Shown here in pieces: positions 26,308-37,726 of a stretch of 64,000 bases of DNA. The DNA is from Thermoanaerobaculales bacterium (GTDB lineage: Bacteria; Acidobacteriota; Thermoanaerobaculia; Thermoanaerobaculales; Sulfomarinibacteraceae). How positions within the stretch are numbered: the stretch's first letter is position 1; every line of letters begins with the position of its first letter. The notes below the pieces were generated by a model, which saw only the letters and a program-made list of their open reading frames with translations, did not search any database and was not told where the DNA came from. Location of the stretch: NCBI GenBank assembly GCA_035358815.1, contig DAOPQC010000004.1:310001-374000 (forward strand), read 5' to 3'. The translations under genes were made by a program, and so were the position numbers.

Positions 26308-26706
26308 ATGAGCCCCAGGAAGGACACGTCGCCGCTCGAGCTCCTCGACGATCTGGTCGAGGACAGCTCGAAGGTTCGTCGCGCCGTCCGTCGCGAGCGC
26401 CTGCGGCTCGAGCTCGCTCGGGCGATGAAGAAGGCCAGGGAAACAGCCGGCCTGACCCAGCAGGATGTGGCCAGGACCCTTGGCGTCACCCAGGCCTGGG
26501 TGTCGAAGCTCGAGAACGCCAACCACGACCACAAGCTGGAGTCGGTGCTGAGCTACTTCGATGCGATCGGCGCCGACATGAGCATTGCCGTCGAGGTTGG
26601 TGCGTCGAGCTATCCGATTTGGGGAAGCGCGCCGACCGTGTCCTCGTTCGAGGTCGCCAAGGTCGGCGACTCGGGGTGCTCGTGGGACCGCAAGCGCAGA
26701 GGTTGA
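26308..26706 (+). CDS. XRE-family HTH antitoxin (HigA-like), orphaned
   Basis: This 132-residue protein has a Cro/C1-type helix-turn-helix in residues about 45-95: AMKKARETAGLTQQDVARTL and GVTQAWVSKLENANHDHKLE, followed by LSYFDAIGADMSIAVEV, the usual HigA-type extension. The N-terminal part (LELLDDLVEDSSKVRRAVRRE) is helical. The ATG at 26308 begins 5 nt after the toxin relic stop. As the toxin is deleted, the protein may survive as a stand-alone repressor of the AT-rich promoter upstream. An upstream extension of the frame is not supported. Confidence 0.75.
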   Translation: MSPRKDTSPLELLDDLVEDSSKVRRAVRRERLRLELARAMKKARETAGLTQQDVARTLGVTQAWVSKLENANHDHKLESVLSYFDAIGADMSIAVEVGASSYPIWGSAPTVSSFEVAKVGDSGCSWDRKRRG

Positions 26707-26747
26707 GGCGGGCACGGAGACGGAGACGGGCACGGGACGCGGCGTGG

Positions 26748-26753
26748 TACCCT
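26748..26753 (+). promoter_or_regulatory. Candidate -10 box (TACCCT) of the PNP gene
   Basis: TACCCT ends exactly 7 nt before the ATG at 26761. The string GGTACC-n-TCGCT-n-AG before the start is shared almost exactly with the gene starting at 38722. Confidence 0.45.
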
Positions 26754-26760
26754 CGCTGAG

Positions 26761-27600
26761 ATGGCCACCGAGCTGACGCCTCACGGGCTGCGCGAGATCG
26801 CGGACGGCTTCCGGGAGCGCCACCGGCCGGGCGAGGTGCGGGCGCTGATGGTGGCCGGGTCGGGGATCCGGCTCGACCTGCCCGGCTGGCAGGCCGGCGA
26901 GGAGATCGCCCTCGCCGATGTCTTCCCGTTTCAGCTCCACGGGCTCATCGGCCACCGCCAGACCATGACCCTGTGGCGCCGCGGGACGCAGACCATCCTC
27001 GCCATGAACGGCCGCCTCCACCTCTACCAGGGCTACTCGCCGGCCGAGGTGGTGGCGCCGGTGCGCCTGGCCGGCCTGCTCGGCGCCGGGCTCATGCTCG
27101 CCACCAACGCCAGCGGCGCCCTCGACCCGGCGATCCCGCCGGGCTCGCTGGTGGTGGTGTCGGACCACCTCAACTTGCAGGGCGCGAACCCCCTGGTCGG
27201 GGACTGGGGGAGGTCGTTCGGGCCGCCCTTCCCGGACATGAGCGAGGCCTACGATCCCGGGCTGCGGCGGCTCGCCGTGGAGGCCGCGGCGGAGGCCGGC
27301 TTCGCGGTCCGCGAGGGGGTCTACGCCGCGGTGCTCGGGCCGTCCTTCGAGACCCCGGCCGAGGTGCGGATGCTGGGCAGGATGGGCGGCGCGGTGGTCG
27401 GCATGTCGACGGTGCCCGAGGTGATCGCCGCGCGCCAGATGGGGATGAAGGTGCTGGTCCTGTCGCTGGCCACCAACCCGGGCGCCGGCCTCATCGACCG
27501 CCCGCTCTCCCACGAGGAGGTGCTCGAGGCCGGCGCGGCCGCAGCGCAACGACTCCGCGTGCTCCTCGGCCTGCTGGTGCAGCGGCTCTTCGACGCATGA
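26761..27600 (+). CDS. Purine nucleoside phosphorylase
   Basis: This 279-residue trimeric-type (PNP-I/MTAP) phosphorylase catalyses phosphorolysis of inosine and guanosine in purine salvage. Recognisable elements are MVAGSGIRLDL (phosphate loop), MNGRLHLYQGYSPAEVV (the G-R-x-H-x-Y-x-G motif), LMLATNASGALDP, VYAAVLGPSFETPAEVRML and VGMSTVPEVIAARQMGMKVL, which includes the M-S/T-x-P-E base-recognition segment. The final SLATNPGAG matches the family's S-x-x-T-N-x-A-A segment. No other nucleoside genes adjoin it. Confidence 0.93.
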   Translation: MATELTPHGLREIADGFRERHRPGEVRALMVAGSGIRLDLPGWQAGEEIALADVFPFQLHGLIGHRQTMTLWRRGTQTILAMNGRLHLYQGYSPAEVVAPVRLAGLLGAGLMLATNASGALDPAIPPGSLVVVSDHLNLQGANPLVGDWGRSFGPPFPDMSEAYDPGLRRLAVEAAAEAGFAVREGVYAAVLGPSFETPAEVRMLGRMGGAVVGMSTVPEVIAARQMGMKVLVLSLATNPGAGLIDRPLSHEEVLEAGAAAAQRLRVLLGLLVQRLFDA

Positions 27601-27656
27601 GCGTGCTCGGATTGCGGATGTTGGATGGCGATGAGCAGCCTTCTTGTTTTCAACAC

Positions 27657-27770
27657 TTCCGATGTCCGGGCGCCGGTTTCCGAAGCGTGGAGCTCGGTTT
27701 CGTCAGGGGCCGCGCACGCCTCGCGTCCTCGCGAGCTCCTCATTCGGAAACCGGCGCCCGGAGATCGGAA
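27657..27770. repeat. Long imperfect hairpin in the PNP-MBL spacer
   Basis: The left arm at 27657-27683 and right arm at 27744-27770 are 27-bp inverted repeats (CCGGGCGCCGGTTTCCGA against TCGGAAACCGGCGCCCGG) with two internal mismatches. A second nested pair, GGAGCTCG (27689) and CGAGCTCC (27732), extends the structure. It ends about 14 nt before the MBL hydrolase start, so it may act as a leader structure or attenuator. Confidence 0.75.
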
Positions 27771-27784
27771 CCGAGGGAGACCCA

Positions 27785-28426
27785 GTGCTTCTTGATGCTT
27801 TTCCGGTTGGGCCGATCCAGGCCAACTGCGTGCTGCTCGGCGACCCCTCAACCGGCGTGCTGGCGGTCATCGATCCCGGCGAGGAGGCGCCGCGAATCCT
27901 CGAGCGGATCGAGGCGAGCGGGCTCTCACCGTCGCTCATCCTCCACACCCACGGCCACCTCGACCACGCCGGCGGCACCGCCGAGCTGGCGCGACGGCTC
28001 GGCCCCGAGGTGCCGATCGGGCTCCACCGTGACGAGCTCGACCTCTACCGCAGCCTGGCCATGCAGGGGCGGATGTTCGGGCTCGAGGCGGTGACGCCAC
28101 CGGAGCCGACGCTCTGGCTTGCGCACGGCGACCGGCTCGCGGTCGGCCGGCTCGAGCTGGAGGTCCGGCACACGCCCGGCCACTCGCCGGGAGGCGTCTG
28201 CTTCGTGGTCCACGGCGCCCCCGAGCCGACAGTGGTCGTCGGCGACGTGCTGTTCGCGGGGTCGATCGGCCGCACCGACCTGTTCGGCGGCTCGTTCGAG
28301 GTCCTCGAGCGGTCGATCCGGGACCAGCTCTACTCGCTGCCGGACGCCACCCGGGTGGTGTGCGGCCACGGTCCGGACACCACGATCGGGCGCGAGAAGC
28401 GCTCCAACCCCTTCGTTCGCGGCTGA
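27785..28426 (+). CDS. MBL-fold metallo-hydrolase (glyoxalase II-like)
   Basis: This 213-residue protein has the metallo-beta-lactamase metal motif THGHLDHAGG near residues 57-66, a second ligand in RHTPGHSPGG near 120-130, the aspartate in VVVGDVLFAGSIGRTD and the final histidine in VVCGHGPDTT. The small size and GSIGRTD motif match the YcbL/GloB-like subgroup of hydroxyacylglutathione hydrolase relatives; the substrate is uncertain. The GTG at 27785 has GAGGGAG upstream. The frame is open to 27644, but that part is the hairpin repeat. Its stop directly abuts the stop of the convergent protease gene. Confidence 0.85.
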   Translation: MLLDAFPVGPIQANCVLLGDPSTGVLAVIDPGEEAPRILERIEASGLSPSLILHTHGHLDHAGGTAELARRLGPEVPIGLHRDELDLYRSLAMQGRMFGLEAVTPPEPTLWLAHGDRLAVGRLELEVRHTPGHSPGGVCFVVHGAPEPTVVVGDVLFAGSIGRTDLFGGSFEVLERSIRDQLYSLPDATRVVCGHGPDTTIGREKRSNPFVRG

Positions 28427-29500
28427 CTACGGCGCCGCCGCCGACCACGTCGACCAGTCGCCGCTCTCGAAGCCGTCGCTGAACAGCGTGGTGTCGATCA
28501 AGGTGTAGACGTTGGGCCGATAGCTGGTGATGGCGCACCGCAGGCGCAGCATCTGCTCCTCGCTGAAGCGCGTCATGCAGGCGTCGTTGGTGTACTCCAT
28601 GTAGTTCTCGATCGGGATCGGGTAGCTGCCGCAGCTGGTGCCCGGGGTGCAGTAGAAGTGCGACGTCGCGTCGGGCTCGGTGTCGCAGATCTTGTCGGCG
28701 GTCGAGTAGCAGTAGGGCTGGTCCGGGTTGCCGCAGCCGCCCTCGAAGGTGTGGAGGAGGCCGACCCAGTGGCCGACCTCGTGGGTCGCGGTCCGGCCGA
28801 GATGGTAGGGCGGCATCGTGGACGGCCGCCCGAACGCCTGGTAGTTGATGACGATGCCGTCCTGCCAGCCGCCGACGCCCCACTGCGGGAACCACGAGTA
28901 GCCCAGGTACTGGGTGTTGTTGGTGTAGAAGTTCAGGTAGCGGTGGGGGTCCCACATCAGCGCCGTCTTGAAGCCCTGCTCGTCGTTGTCGTTGAACCAG
29001 CTCGCGTTGGCGGTGCGGGTGATGCCGGTGGTCGGGTCGCCGTGGGGATCGGTGGCGGCCAGCACCCAGCGGACGCCGGTGTAGGTGCCGCCGCCTCCCG
29101 CGGTGCCGGCGATCGCCAGGTAGTCCTCGTTGAGCACGTCGATCTGGCTCTGCACCAGCGCGTCGCTGAGGTCCCCGGTGACCCCGTCGGCGGCGGTGAT
29201 GATGTGAACCACGACCGGGATCTCGTAGATCGGGCCCGGCGCGTACGACGGGTCGGGATTGGTGATCGCCATGCTGCAGTCGCCGGGGGCGTCGAGCTGC
29301 ACCTCGGGGTGGAAGGACGAGTCCGGGGTCCCGCAGCGCATGCCGAAGGCCTGGAAGGCCTCCGACTGGACGTAGGTCGACCACGACGGGTACGTGACGC
29401 CCATGAACTGGACAGCGTCTCCGTCACCGGCAGCCGCCGACAGCGCGATCGAGACGATGATGATCAGACCGAAAGCGGCAGATCGGCGGCTGTGGTTCAT
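28427..29500 (-). CDS. Secreted M43-type zinc metalloprotease
   Basis: This 357-residue protein has a signal peptide (SAAFGLIIIVSIALSAAAG) and the extended zinc motif HEVGHWVGLLHTF near residue 236, as in pappalysin/cytophagalysin (M43) proteases. Upstream is the characteristic IPVVVHIITAADG strand. Downstream, NYMEYTNDACMTRFSEEQ supplies the Met-turn. Several cysteines suggest disulfides after export. The C-terminus, LFSDGFESGDWSTWSAAAP, is a short conserved-looking tail that may be a sorting or anchoring tag. GAGGAGA precedes the ATG at 29500. It probably degrades extracellular protein. Confidence 0.85.
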   Translation of the reverse strand: MNHSRRSAAFGLIIIVSIALSAAAGDGDAVQFMGVTYPSWSTYVQSEAFQAFGMRCGTPDSSFHPEVQLDAPGDCSMAITNPDPSYAPGPIYEIPVVVHIITAADGVTGDLSDALVQSQIDVLNEDYLAIAGTAGGGGTYTGVRWVLAATDPHGDPTTGITRTANASWFNDNDEQGFKTALMWDPHRYLNFYTNNTQYLGYSWFPQWGVGGWQDGIVINYQAFGRPSTMPPYHLGRTATHEVGHWVGLLHTFEGGCGNPDQPYCYSTADKICDTEPDATSHFYCTPGTSCGSYPIPIENYMEYTNDACMTRFSEEQMLRLRCAITSYRPNVYTLIDTTLFSDGFESGDWSTWSAAAP

Positions 29501-29611
29501 TGTCGGGCAATCTCCTCTCGAACCTGGACGCACGTGGATACCACAACACCACGGAGCCGTCCAGCGATTCCGCGCGCCGTGACGAAAGCGGGAGAGGGGA
29601 GGCTCTCGACC

Positions 29612-29645
29612 CAGAAAGAACAACCGGGGCACCTTCGTGCCCCGG
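29612..29645 (-). terminator. Terminator of the nifJ/DHOD-like operon
   Basis: Read on the minus strand, a perfect 9-bp stem CCGGGGCAC/GTGCCCCGG with a GAAG loop is followed by TTGTTCTTTCT. It lies about 28 nt after the stop of the DHOD-like gene. Confidence 0.75.
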
Positions 29646-29673
29646 CCGGGTTGGGATTGGAGAAGGGCTCGAC

Positions 29674-30663
29674 CTACAGCTCCCAGCTGTCGAGCATCTT
29701 CATGTAGTTGGCGCGGGCGAAGGCCTTCGGGTTGGGGGTGTGGGCCAGGTTCATCGAGCCCTGCATCTGGCGGACCGAGTGGTACTCGTGCTCCTGCATC
29801 CAGAACGAGATCGCCTCCAACGTGCGCGAGATGTGCTCGGGGCCGTGGATCAGCAGCGCCGACACCAACTGGACCGCATGGGCGCCGGCCATCACCGCCT
29901 TGATGACGTCGACCGCGGTGTGGGCGCCGCCGGTGGCGGCCAGCGACAGGTCGAGCTGGCCCGACAGGATGGCGAGCCAGCGCAGCCGCAGCCGCAGCTC
30001 GTCGGTGGTGGAGAGCCGCAGGTTGGGGACCACGTCGAGGTCCTCGATGTCGATGTCGGGCTGGTAGAACCGGTTGAAGATGACGAGGCCGTCGGCGCCG
30101 GCGCCCTGCAGCCTCTGGCCGAGGTTCGGGATCGACGAGAAGAAGGGCGACAGCTTGACGGCGACCGGGATGCTCACGTCGGCCTTGACGGCCTGGACGA
30201 TCTCCACCGTGCGCCGCTCGACGTCCTCACCCGTCTCCTTCACCTCGGTCGGCAGGTAGTAGACGTTGAGCTCGAGGGCATCCGCGCCGGCGTCCTCGAT
30301 CTTCTTGGCGTACGAGGTCCAGCCTCCGGCCGTGGTGCCGTTGAGCGAGGCCATGACCGGGATCGAGGTTGCCGCCTTGACCGCCTCGATGTGGCCGAGG
30401 TACTCCTCGGGCCCCACGTGGTAGCCCTCGGGGTCGGGCAGGTAGGAGGAGGCCTCCGCGAACCCTGCGCCGGCCGACTCCATCGCGAGGTGGGCGCGGG
30501 CGGCGGCCAGGATCTCCTCCTCGAACAGCGACGGCAGGACGATCGCCGCGGCGCCCGCCTCCTGCAGCCGGCGGACGCTGTCGACGTTGGTGCCCAGCGG
30601 GCAGGAGCCGACCATGATCGGGTTGGCGAGCTCGAAGCCGAGGTAGGTGGTGGTCAGGTCCAT
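29674..30663 (-). CDS. Dihydroorotate dehydrogenase-like protein
   Basis: This 329-residue TIM-barrel flavoprotein has an FMN-site signature: YLGFELANPIMVGSCPLG at the start, the PVMASLNGTTAGGW strand, LELNVYY, PVAVKLSPFFSSI, and a late TGGAHTAVDVIKAVMAGAHA phosphate-binding loop. It belongs to the DHOD-like family commonly encoded next to pyruvate:ferredoxin oxidoreductase rather than to pyrimidine genes. Here it begins 24 nt after nifJ, with AAGGAG before its ATG, so it is probably a second gene of the nifJ operon. The specific reaction of this subgroup is not established. Confidence 0.85.
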   Translation of the reverse strand: MDLTTTYLGFELANPIMVGSCPLGTNVDSVRRLQEAGAAAIVLPSLFEEEILAAARAHLAMESAGAGFAEASSYLPDPEGYHVGPEEYLGHIEAVKAATSIPVMASLNGTTAGGWTSYAKKIEDAGADALELNVYYLPTEVKETGEDVERRTVEIVQAVKADVSIPVAVKLSPFFSSIPNLGQRLQGAGADGLVIFNRFYQPDIDIEDLDVVPNLRLSTTDELRLRLRWLAILSGQLDLSLAATGGAHTAVDVIKAVMAGAHAVQLVSALLIHGPEHISRTLEAISFWMQEHEYHSVRQMQGSMNLAHTPNPKAFARANYMKMLDSWEL

Positions 30664-30687
30664 GATGGTGCTCCTTTCCCCGTCCGC

Positions 30688-34275
<3,588 letters not shown>

Positions 34276-34341
34276 GAAGGACCTCCTCACGCAGTCTCGG
34301 CGATCGCCAGCCAGCTTCGGCGCTGCGTGGCGGCCGAGCAC

Positions 34342-34355
34342 GTGAACAAATTCAC
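34342..34355. promoter_or_regulatory. Inverted repeat GTGAA-CAAA-TTCAC upstream of nifJ
   Basis: A perfect 5+5 bp inverted repeat with a 4-nt centre lies about 67 nt before the nifJ ATG. On the minus strand TATGCT (about 34363-34368), a possible -10 box, is close by, so a repressor or redox regulator could bind here. Confidence 0.4.
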
Positions 34356-34462
34356 AACGCGTAGCATACTCGGGTGGCGGGGCACTGGCAAGGGACGCCG
34401 GAGCGAGCCGAGACTCGCCATGTACGACGCTGCAGCTGAACGAGAACGGGCGCTGCGGAGGG

Positions 34463-34948
34463 CTACGGCTTGGCGGCCCGGCGGCGGCCGAGCCAGACGT
34501 TGAGCGGGTTGTTCCGGGACAGGAAACCGATCACCGGCTTCTTGCGACGGCCGATGTCATTGAGGATCTCGTGGATGCGGGGATGATTCGGCTGGATGCG
34601 CAGCCCGGCGTGGAGGTTCTCGATGGCGTTGGCGCGGTCGCTCCGCTCCAGGTAGACCAGCGCCAGGTTGGCCCGGTGGTCGGGCTCCATGAACTGGCTC
34701 TTCACCGACAAGTTGCAGTACTGGACCGCCTCGGCGTAGTGCCTGCGCACCATCGCCACGCACAGGCCGTAGAACGACGACGAGCTGGTCAGGATCCGCT
34801 TGTCGGCGACGTCGTGGCTCGACAGCTGCGGCAGGTGCTTCTCGAAGATCGCGAGCGCCTCGGTGTACCGTCGCCGCCTGGTCAGCTCGACGGCCTTTTC
34901 GACCTCACGGTGGGCCGGCTTCTTCTGGGAGTCCCCAGCTTCGATCAT
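34463..34948 (-). CDS. TPR-repeat protein
   Basis: This 161-residue soluble protein has three tetratricopeptide-like helix pairs: VELTRRRRYTEALAIFEKHL, then VRRHYAEAVQYCNLSVK, then ANLALVYLERSDRANAIENL with LHAGLRIQPNHPRIHEIL. It ends in a basic tail (GRRRAAKP). Such proteins act as scaffolds; no partner is evident, although it lies between nifJ and a phosphatase gene on the same strand. GAGAGG precedes the ATG. Confidence 0.75.
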   Translation of the reverse strand: MIEAGDSQKKPAHREVEKAVELTRRRRYTEALAIFEKHLPQLSSHDVADKRILTSSSSFYGLCVAMVRRHYAEAVQYCNLSVKSQFMEPDHRANLALVYLERSDRANAIENLHAGLRIQPNHPRIHEILNDIGRRKKPVIGFLSRNNPLNVWLGRRRAAKP

Positions 34949-34968
34949 GTCCTCTCCACGTACCCAGG

Positions 34969-34974
34969 ATTGTA
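34969..34974 (-). promoter_or_regulatory. Candidate -10 box (TACAAT) of the TPR gene
   Basis: TACAAT lies 20 nt before the ATG at 34948, giving a short leader that just holds the GAGAGG ribosome binding site. Confidence 0.45.
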
Positions 34975-34987
34975 GCAGGATCGGCCT

Positions 34988-35812
34988 TCACCGCGGATCA
35001 GCGCGCGAGCCGAGCCACCATGACCGGTGGCGCTTCACGATCTCGAGCAGCTCGCGATGGACCCCCTCGGGTCCGCACAGCACACCGCCGCTCCTCAGGA
35101 AGTCGCCGCCGCCGTCCATGTCGGTGACCACGCCCCCCGCCTCCTCGACCAGCAGCGAGCCCGCCGCAACGTCCCAGGGCTGCAGCTCGAACTCGAAGAA
35201 GCCGTCGAAGATGCCGCAGGCAGTGTGGGCGAGGTCCAGCGCCGCGGACCCCGGCCGGCGGATGCCCCCGCAGCGCCGGAAGGCGTCGCGGAAGATCGCG
35301 AGATAGGGGTCGAGCAGTCCGATGGCCCGGAAAGGGAACCCGGTCGTCAGGAGGGCTCCCTCGAGGCTCGACTGACCGCTCACGCGGCACGGCGAGCCGT
35401 TCCACCAGGCGCCGTGGCCGCGGGCGGCGCGGAAGACGTCCCCCTTGATCGGATCGAGAACCACCGCTGCCTCGACGCGGCCGTCCACCGCCACCCCGAT
35501 CGACACCGCGAAGTGGGGGAAGCCGTGGACGTAGTTGGTCGTGCCGTCGAGCGGGTCGACGAGCCAGGTGGGACCGCCCCCGGGCTGCCGGCTCCAGCCA
35601 CTCTCCTCGGACAGCACCCGGTGGTCGGGGAACCGGCGGGCGATCTCCGCGAGGATGGCGGCCTCCGCCGCGCGATCGGCATCGGACACCAGGTCGTTGC
35701 GCGCCTTCTCGGTGACCTGCCCGGGCTCGAGGCGGCGCCAGTGGCGCAGCAGCGGCTCGGCACCGGCCCGGGCCACCTCCTCGACGTGCTGCAGAAAGTC
35801 GTCGTCAAACAC
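34988..35812 (-). CDS. Inositol-1-monophosphatase family protein
   Basis: This 274-residue protein is a lithium-sensitive-type phosphatase of the SuhB/IMPase family. Metal ligands are visible in LSEESGW (Glu), WLVDPLDGTTNYVHGFPHF (the D-P-L-D-G-T signature, near residues 84-102) and WDVAAGSLLVEEAGGVVTD (second aspartate). It would dephosphorylate myo-inositol-1-phosphate or related sugar phosphates. The start is GTG at 35812 with GGGGAG upstream. Confidence 0.9.
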   Translation of the reverse strand: MFDDDFLQHVEEVARAGAEPLLRHWRRLEPGQVTEKARNDLVSDADRAAEAAILAEIARRFPDHRVLSEESGWSRQPGGGPTWLVDPLDGTTNYVHGFPHFAVSIGVAVDGRVEAAVVLDPIKGDVFRAARGHGAWWNGSPCRVSGQSSLEGALLTTGFPFRAIGLLDPYLAIFRDAFRRCGGIRRPGSAALDLAHTACGIFDGFFEFELQPWDVAAGSLLVEEAGGVVTDMDGGGDFLRSGGVLCGPEGVHRELLEIVKRHRSWWLGSRADPR

Positions 35813-35929
35813 CGTTCACTCCCCGAGCCGGGCTCGGCGGCAGGCCGGCAGTCGTCCGGGCGCATCGGAGTCGAGCCTCGGAATAGCGGCCATCGCCAGT
35901 GCGTTCAACCCGTTGGATGGGGGAAGGTT

Positions 35930-36193
35930 GTGATCCGTGACGCCGATGACGACGTGGACCGGCTCGACGCCCGTTGCGTGCTGATGCTCGAGGTCACGTG
36001 CCACACCCTCCGTTGCGATCCGGAGCTGAGGCTGTGCGAGGGGCTGCGCCTGATCGAGGCCGCGCGCACCGCCGTCTCGCGGATCGCCCCGGGCGCCCTG
36101 ACGGCCTTCGACGACCGGGTGCTGCCGCAGATGCGCGGCATCCTCATGGAGCGCTTCGGCGTCAGCGACCTCCCCGCCCTGCCCGTCAACTGA
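35930..36193 (+). CDS. Small hypothetical protein
   Basis: This 87-residue protein of no recognised family begins VIRDADDDVDRLDARCVLML and continues with helical segments LCEGLRLIEAARTAVSRIAP and LPQMRGILMERFGV. There is no signal peptide or membrane segment. GGAAGG lies just before the GTG start. Coding is supported by regular third-position GC and by a clean end overlapping the convergent lipoprotein gene by 8 nt. The much longer frame upstream to 35027 is antisense to the phosphatase and is not credible. Confidence 0.55.
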   Translation: MIRDADDDVDRLDARCVLMLEVTCHTLRCDPELRLCEGLRLIEAARTAVSRIAPGALTAFDDRVLPQMRGILMERFGVSDLPALPVN

Positions 36194-36650
36194 CCCCGCT
36201 CGAGCCGGCCGGCGCCACCGCCGACCACTCCGGCAGCCCGTGCAGGACCTCGGCCGGCAGGTTCGCTTCCAGCTCGACCGAGACCTCGTCGTTGTCGGCG
36301 AGCGTCACCCCGGGCAGCGTCACCGACCGGCGCTCGCCGACGCCCGGCCGGACCCCGGACAGATCGAGGGTCGCCCGCTGCGCCACCCGGTCGGCGCCGT
36401 CCCCGCCCCGCACCTTGACCAGGACCGTCAGCTGGTCGAGCGGCTCGCTGCCGCGGTTGAAGACCTGGACATCGATGATCAGCGTCGGCGTGCCGTCGAG
36501 GCCGGTGACGGTGGCGGCGCCGGCCGGGATGATCTCGTGTCGCGAGCGGAGGAGCGCGAGCCGCTGCTCCGGGGTCAGCTTCTCCCCGCAGGCCATCAGG
36601 AGCGGGATCATCGCGACGACCACGGCGGCGAGCACGGCAGTGCGTTTCAT
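36186..36650 (-). CDS. Lipoprotein with immunoglobulin-like/FxLYD-like domain
   Basis: This 154-residue protein has a lipoprotein signal peptide ending in the lipobox LLMAC (cysteine near residue 21). The mature part has the pattern LIIDVQVFNRGSEPLDQLTVLVKVR followed by LPGVTLADNDEVSVELE, a beta-sandwich arrangement reminiscent of FxLYD-type domains. It is predicted to be anchored in the envelope; function is unknown. The ATG is preceded by GGAGGA, and TACACT lies 21 nt upstream. Confidence 0.7.
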   Translation of the reverse strand: MKRTAVLAAVVVAMIPLLMACGEKLTPEQRLALLRSRHEIIPAGAATVTGLDGTPTLIIDVQVFNRGSEPLDQLTVLVKVRGGDGADRVAQRATLDLSGVRPGVGERRSVTLPGVTLADNDEVSVELEANLPAEVLHGLPEWSAVAPAGSSGVS

Positions 36651-36671
36651 GGCGGCTCCTCCGAGGGGGAA

Positions 36672-36677
36672 AGTGTA
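36672..36677 (-). promoter_or_regulatory. Candidate -10 box (TACACT) of the lipoprotein gene
   Basis: TACACT on the minus strand gives a leader of roughly 15 nt that holds the GGAGGA ribosome binding site. Confidence 0.4.
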
Positions 36678-36699
36678 GCACCGGGGTAAGTGATAGGTG

Positions 36700-36965
36700 A
36701 TAGGGGACCGTGCCCGCTCCTGTGCCCGCTCCTGTGCCCGCTTCCGCGCCCGCTTGCGCTCCCGCTTCCGCGCCCGGGAGGCGAGGCGAGCACGCGGAAA
36801 GCGCGTCCTTCGGGCGTGCCATCTTTGGCGATTTCGGGGGCGATGTTCCCCCTGAAGAGCGTCTCGAGTCCCGAAATCGCCAAAGCTGGCTCCCTCGGGG
36901 AGCGCCTCCAGGGTACCGGCGCGAGGTGGTCTCGAGGACGGAGCGAACGAGCGGGAGCGGGAACG
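36700..36965. repeat. Composite palindromic spacer element, copy 1
   Basis: Outer arms of CCGCTCCTGTGCC-type (36713-36780) and GCGGGAGCGGGAACGGG-type (36950-36966) repeats face each other. Inside is a near-perfect 21-bp inverted repeat, GCCATCTTTGGCGATTTCGG at 36818-36837 and its complement at 36870-36890, around a 31-nt loop. The same element, with the same inner repeat, occurs at 59820-60060. The rest of 36651-36985 holds no gene; GATCC units follow at 36994-37010. Confidence 0.8.
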
Positions 36966-36985
36966 GGCGGGTGCAAGCCCAGACC

Positions 36986-37726
36986 CTAGCCCCCAGATCC
37001 CAGATCCTGGGTGGTCGGGTGGGGGGCGTCGTCGGTGCCTGGGCAGAACGCGGCCAGGATCCGCCACACGTAGTCCCTGGTCTCACGGTACGGGGGGACC
37101 CCCTCGTAGCGCTCCACGGTCGCGGCGCCCGCGTTGTAGGCGGCCAGGGCGAGCGGCAGCGTCGCGAACCGGTCGAGCATCAGCCTCAAGTGGCCGGCAC
37201 CGCCGCGCAGGTTCTCATCCGGGTCGAAGACGTCCTCGATGCCGTGGTCCGCCGCGGCCGCTGGCATCAGCTGGGTCAGCCCCGTGGCGCCGGCCCGCGA
37301 GACGGCGCGCGGGTCGAACGCCGACTCGGCCTGCACGAGCGCGGCGAGCAGCCACGGGTGGACGTTGGCGGCGCGGGCGGCGGCGTGGATCGAGGCTCGA
37401 AACGGGACCCAGTCCGGCAGCGGCTCGTCGGCCCACCCCGCCGGGCAGGCGACCGGCGCGACCGGCCGCGGGTGGTCCTCGACCTCGTCGGCGACGACGC
37501 GGTCGATGCGGATCGCCGCCACGACCAGGCGGCCGCCCTCGGCGAGCTCGAGGACGATCCGGTCGCCGTCGAGGTAGGCGTCCTCGACCTTGAGGATGCG
37601 GCCGTCGGTGAAGACCGCGATCTTCGCGCTGCCGGACGCGGGCGCCAGCAGGAGGGCGAGCGACCACGCCGCGACGAGCGCGACGACGGGGGCGCGTGCC
37701 GCCCGCACTGTGCGTCCCCCGCTCAT
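36986..37726 (-). CDS. Lytic transglycosylase (SLT domain)
   Basis: This 246-residue exported protein has a signal peptide (VVALVAAWSLALLLAPASGSA), a small beta-rich N-terminal region, and an SLT catalytic domain from about residue 110. HPWLLAALVQAESAFDPRAVSRAGATGLTQLMP contains the catalytic glutamate (Q-A-E-S) and the G-L-T-Q-L-M-P motif, and LALAAYNAGAATVERY is the substrate-groove signature. It cleaves peptidoglycan glycan strands. The ATG directly follows the stop of xerD, so the two are co-transcribed. Confidence 0.9.
   Translation of the reverse strand: MSGGRTVRAARAPVVALVAAWSLALLLAPASGSAKIAVFTDGRILKVEDAYLDGDRIVLELAEGGRLVVAAIRIDRVVADEVEDHPRPVAPVACPAGWADEPLPDWVPFRASIHAAARAANVHPWLLAALVQAESAFDPRAVSRAGATGLTQLMPAAAADHGIEDVFDPDENLRGGAGHLRLMLDRFATLPLALAAYNAGAATVERYEGVPPYRETRDYVWRILAAFCPGTDDAPHPTTQDLGSGG

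Noticed and set aside
35027..35929. Upstream extension of the small gene at 35930-36193
   Set aside because: The extension lies antisense to the inositol monophosphatase gene; a GTG with GGAAGG at 35930 is a better start.
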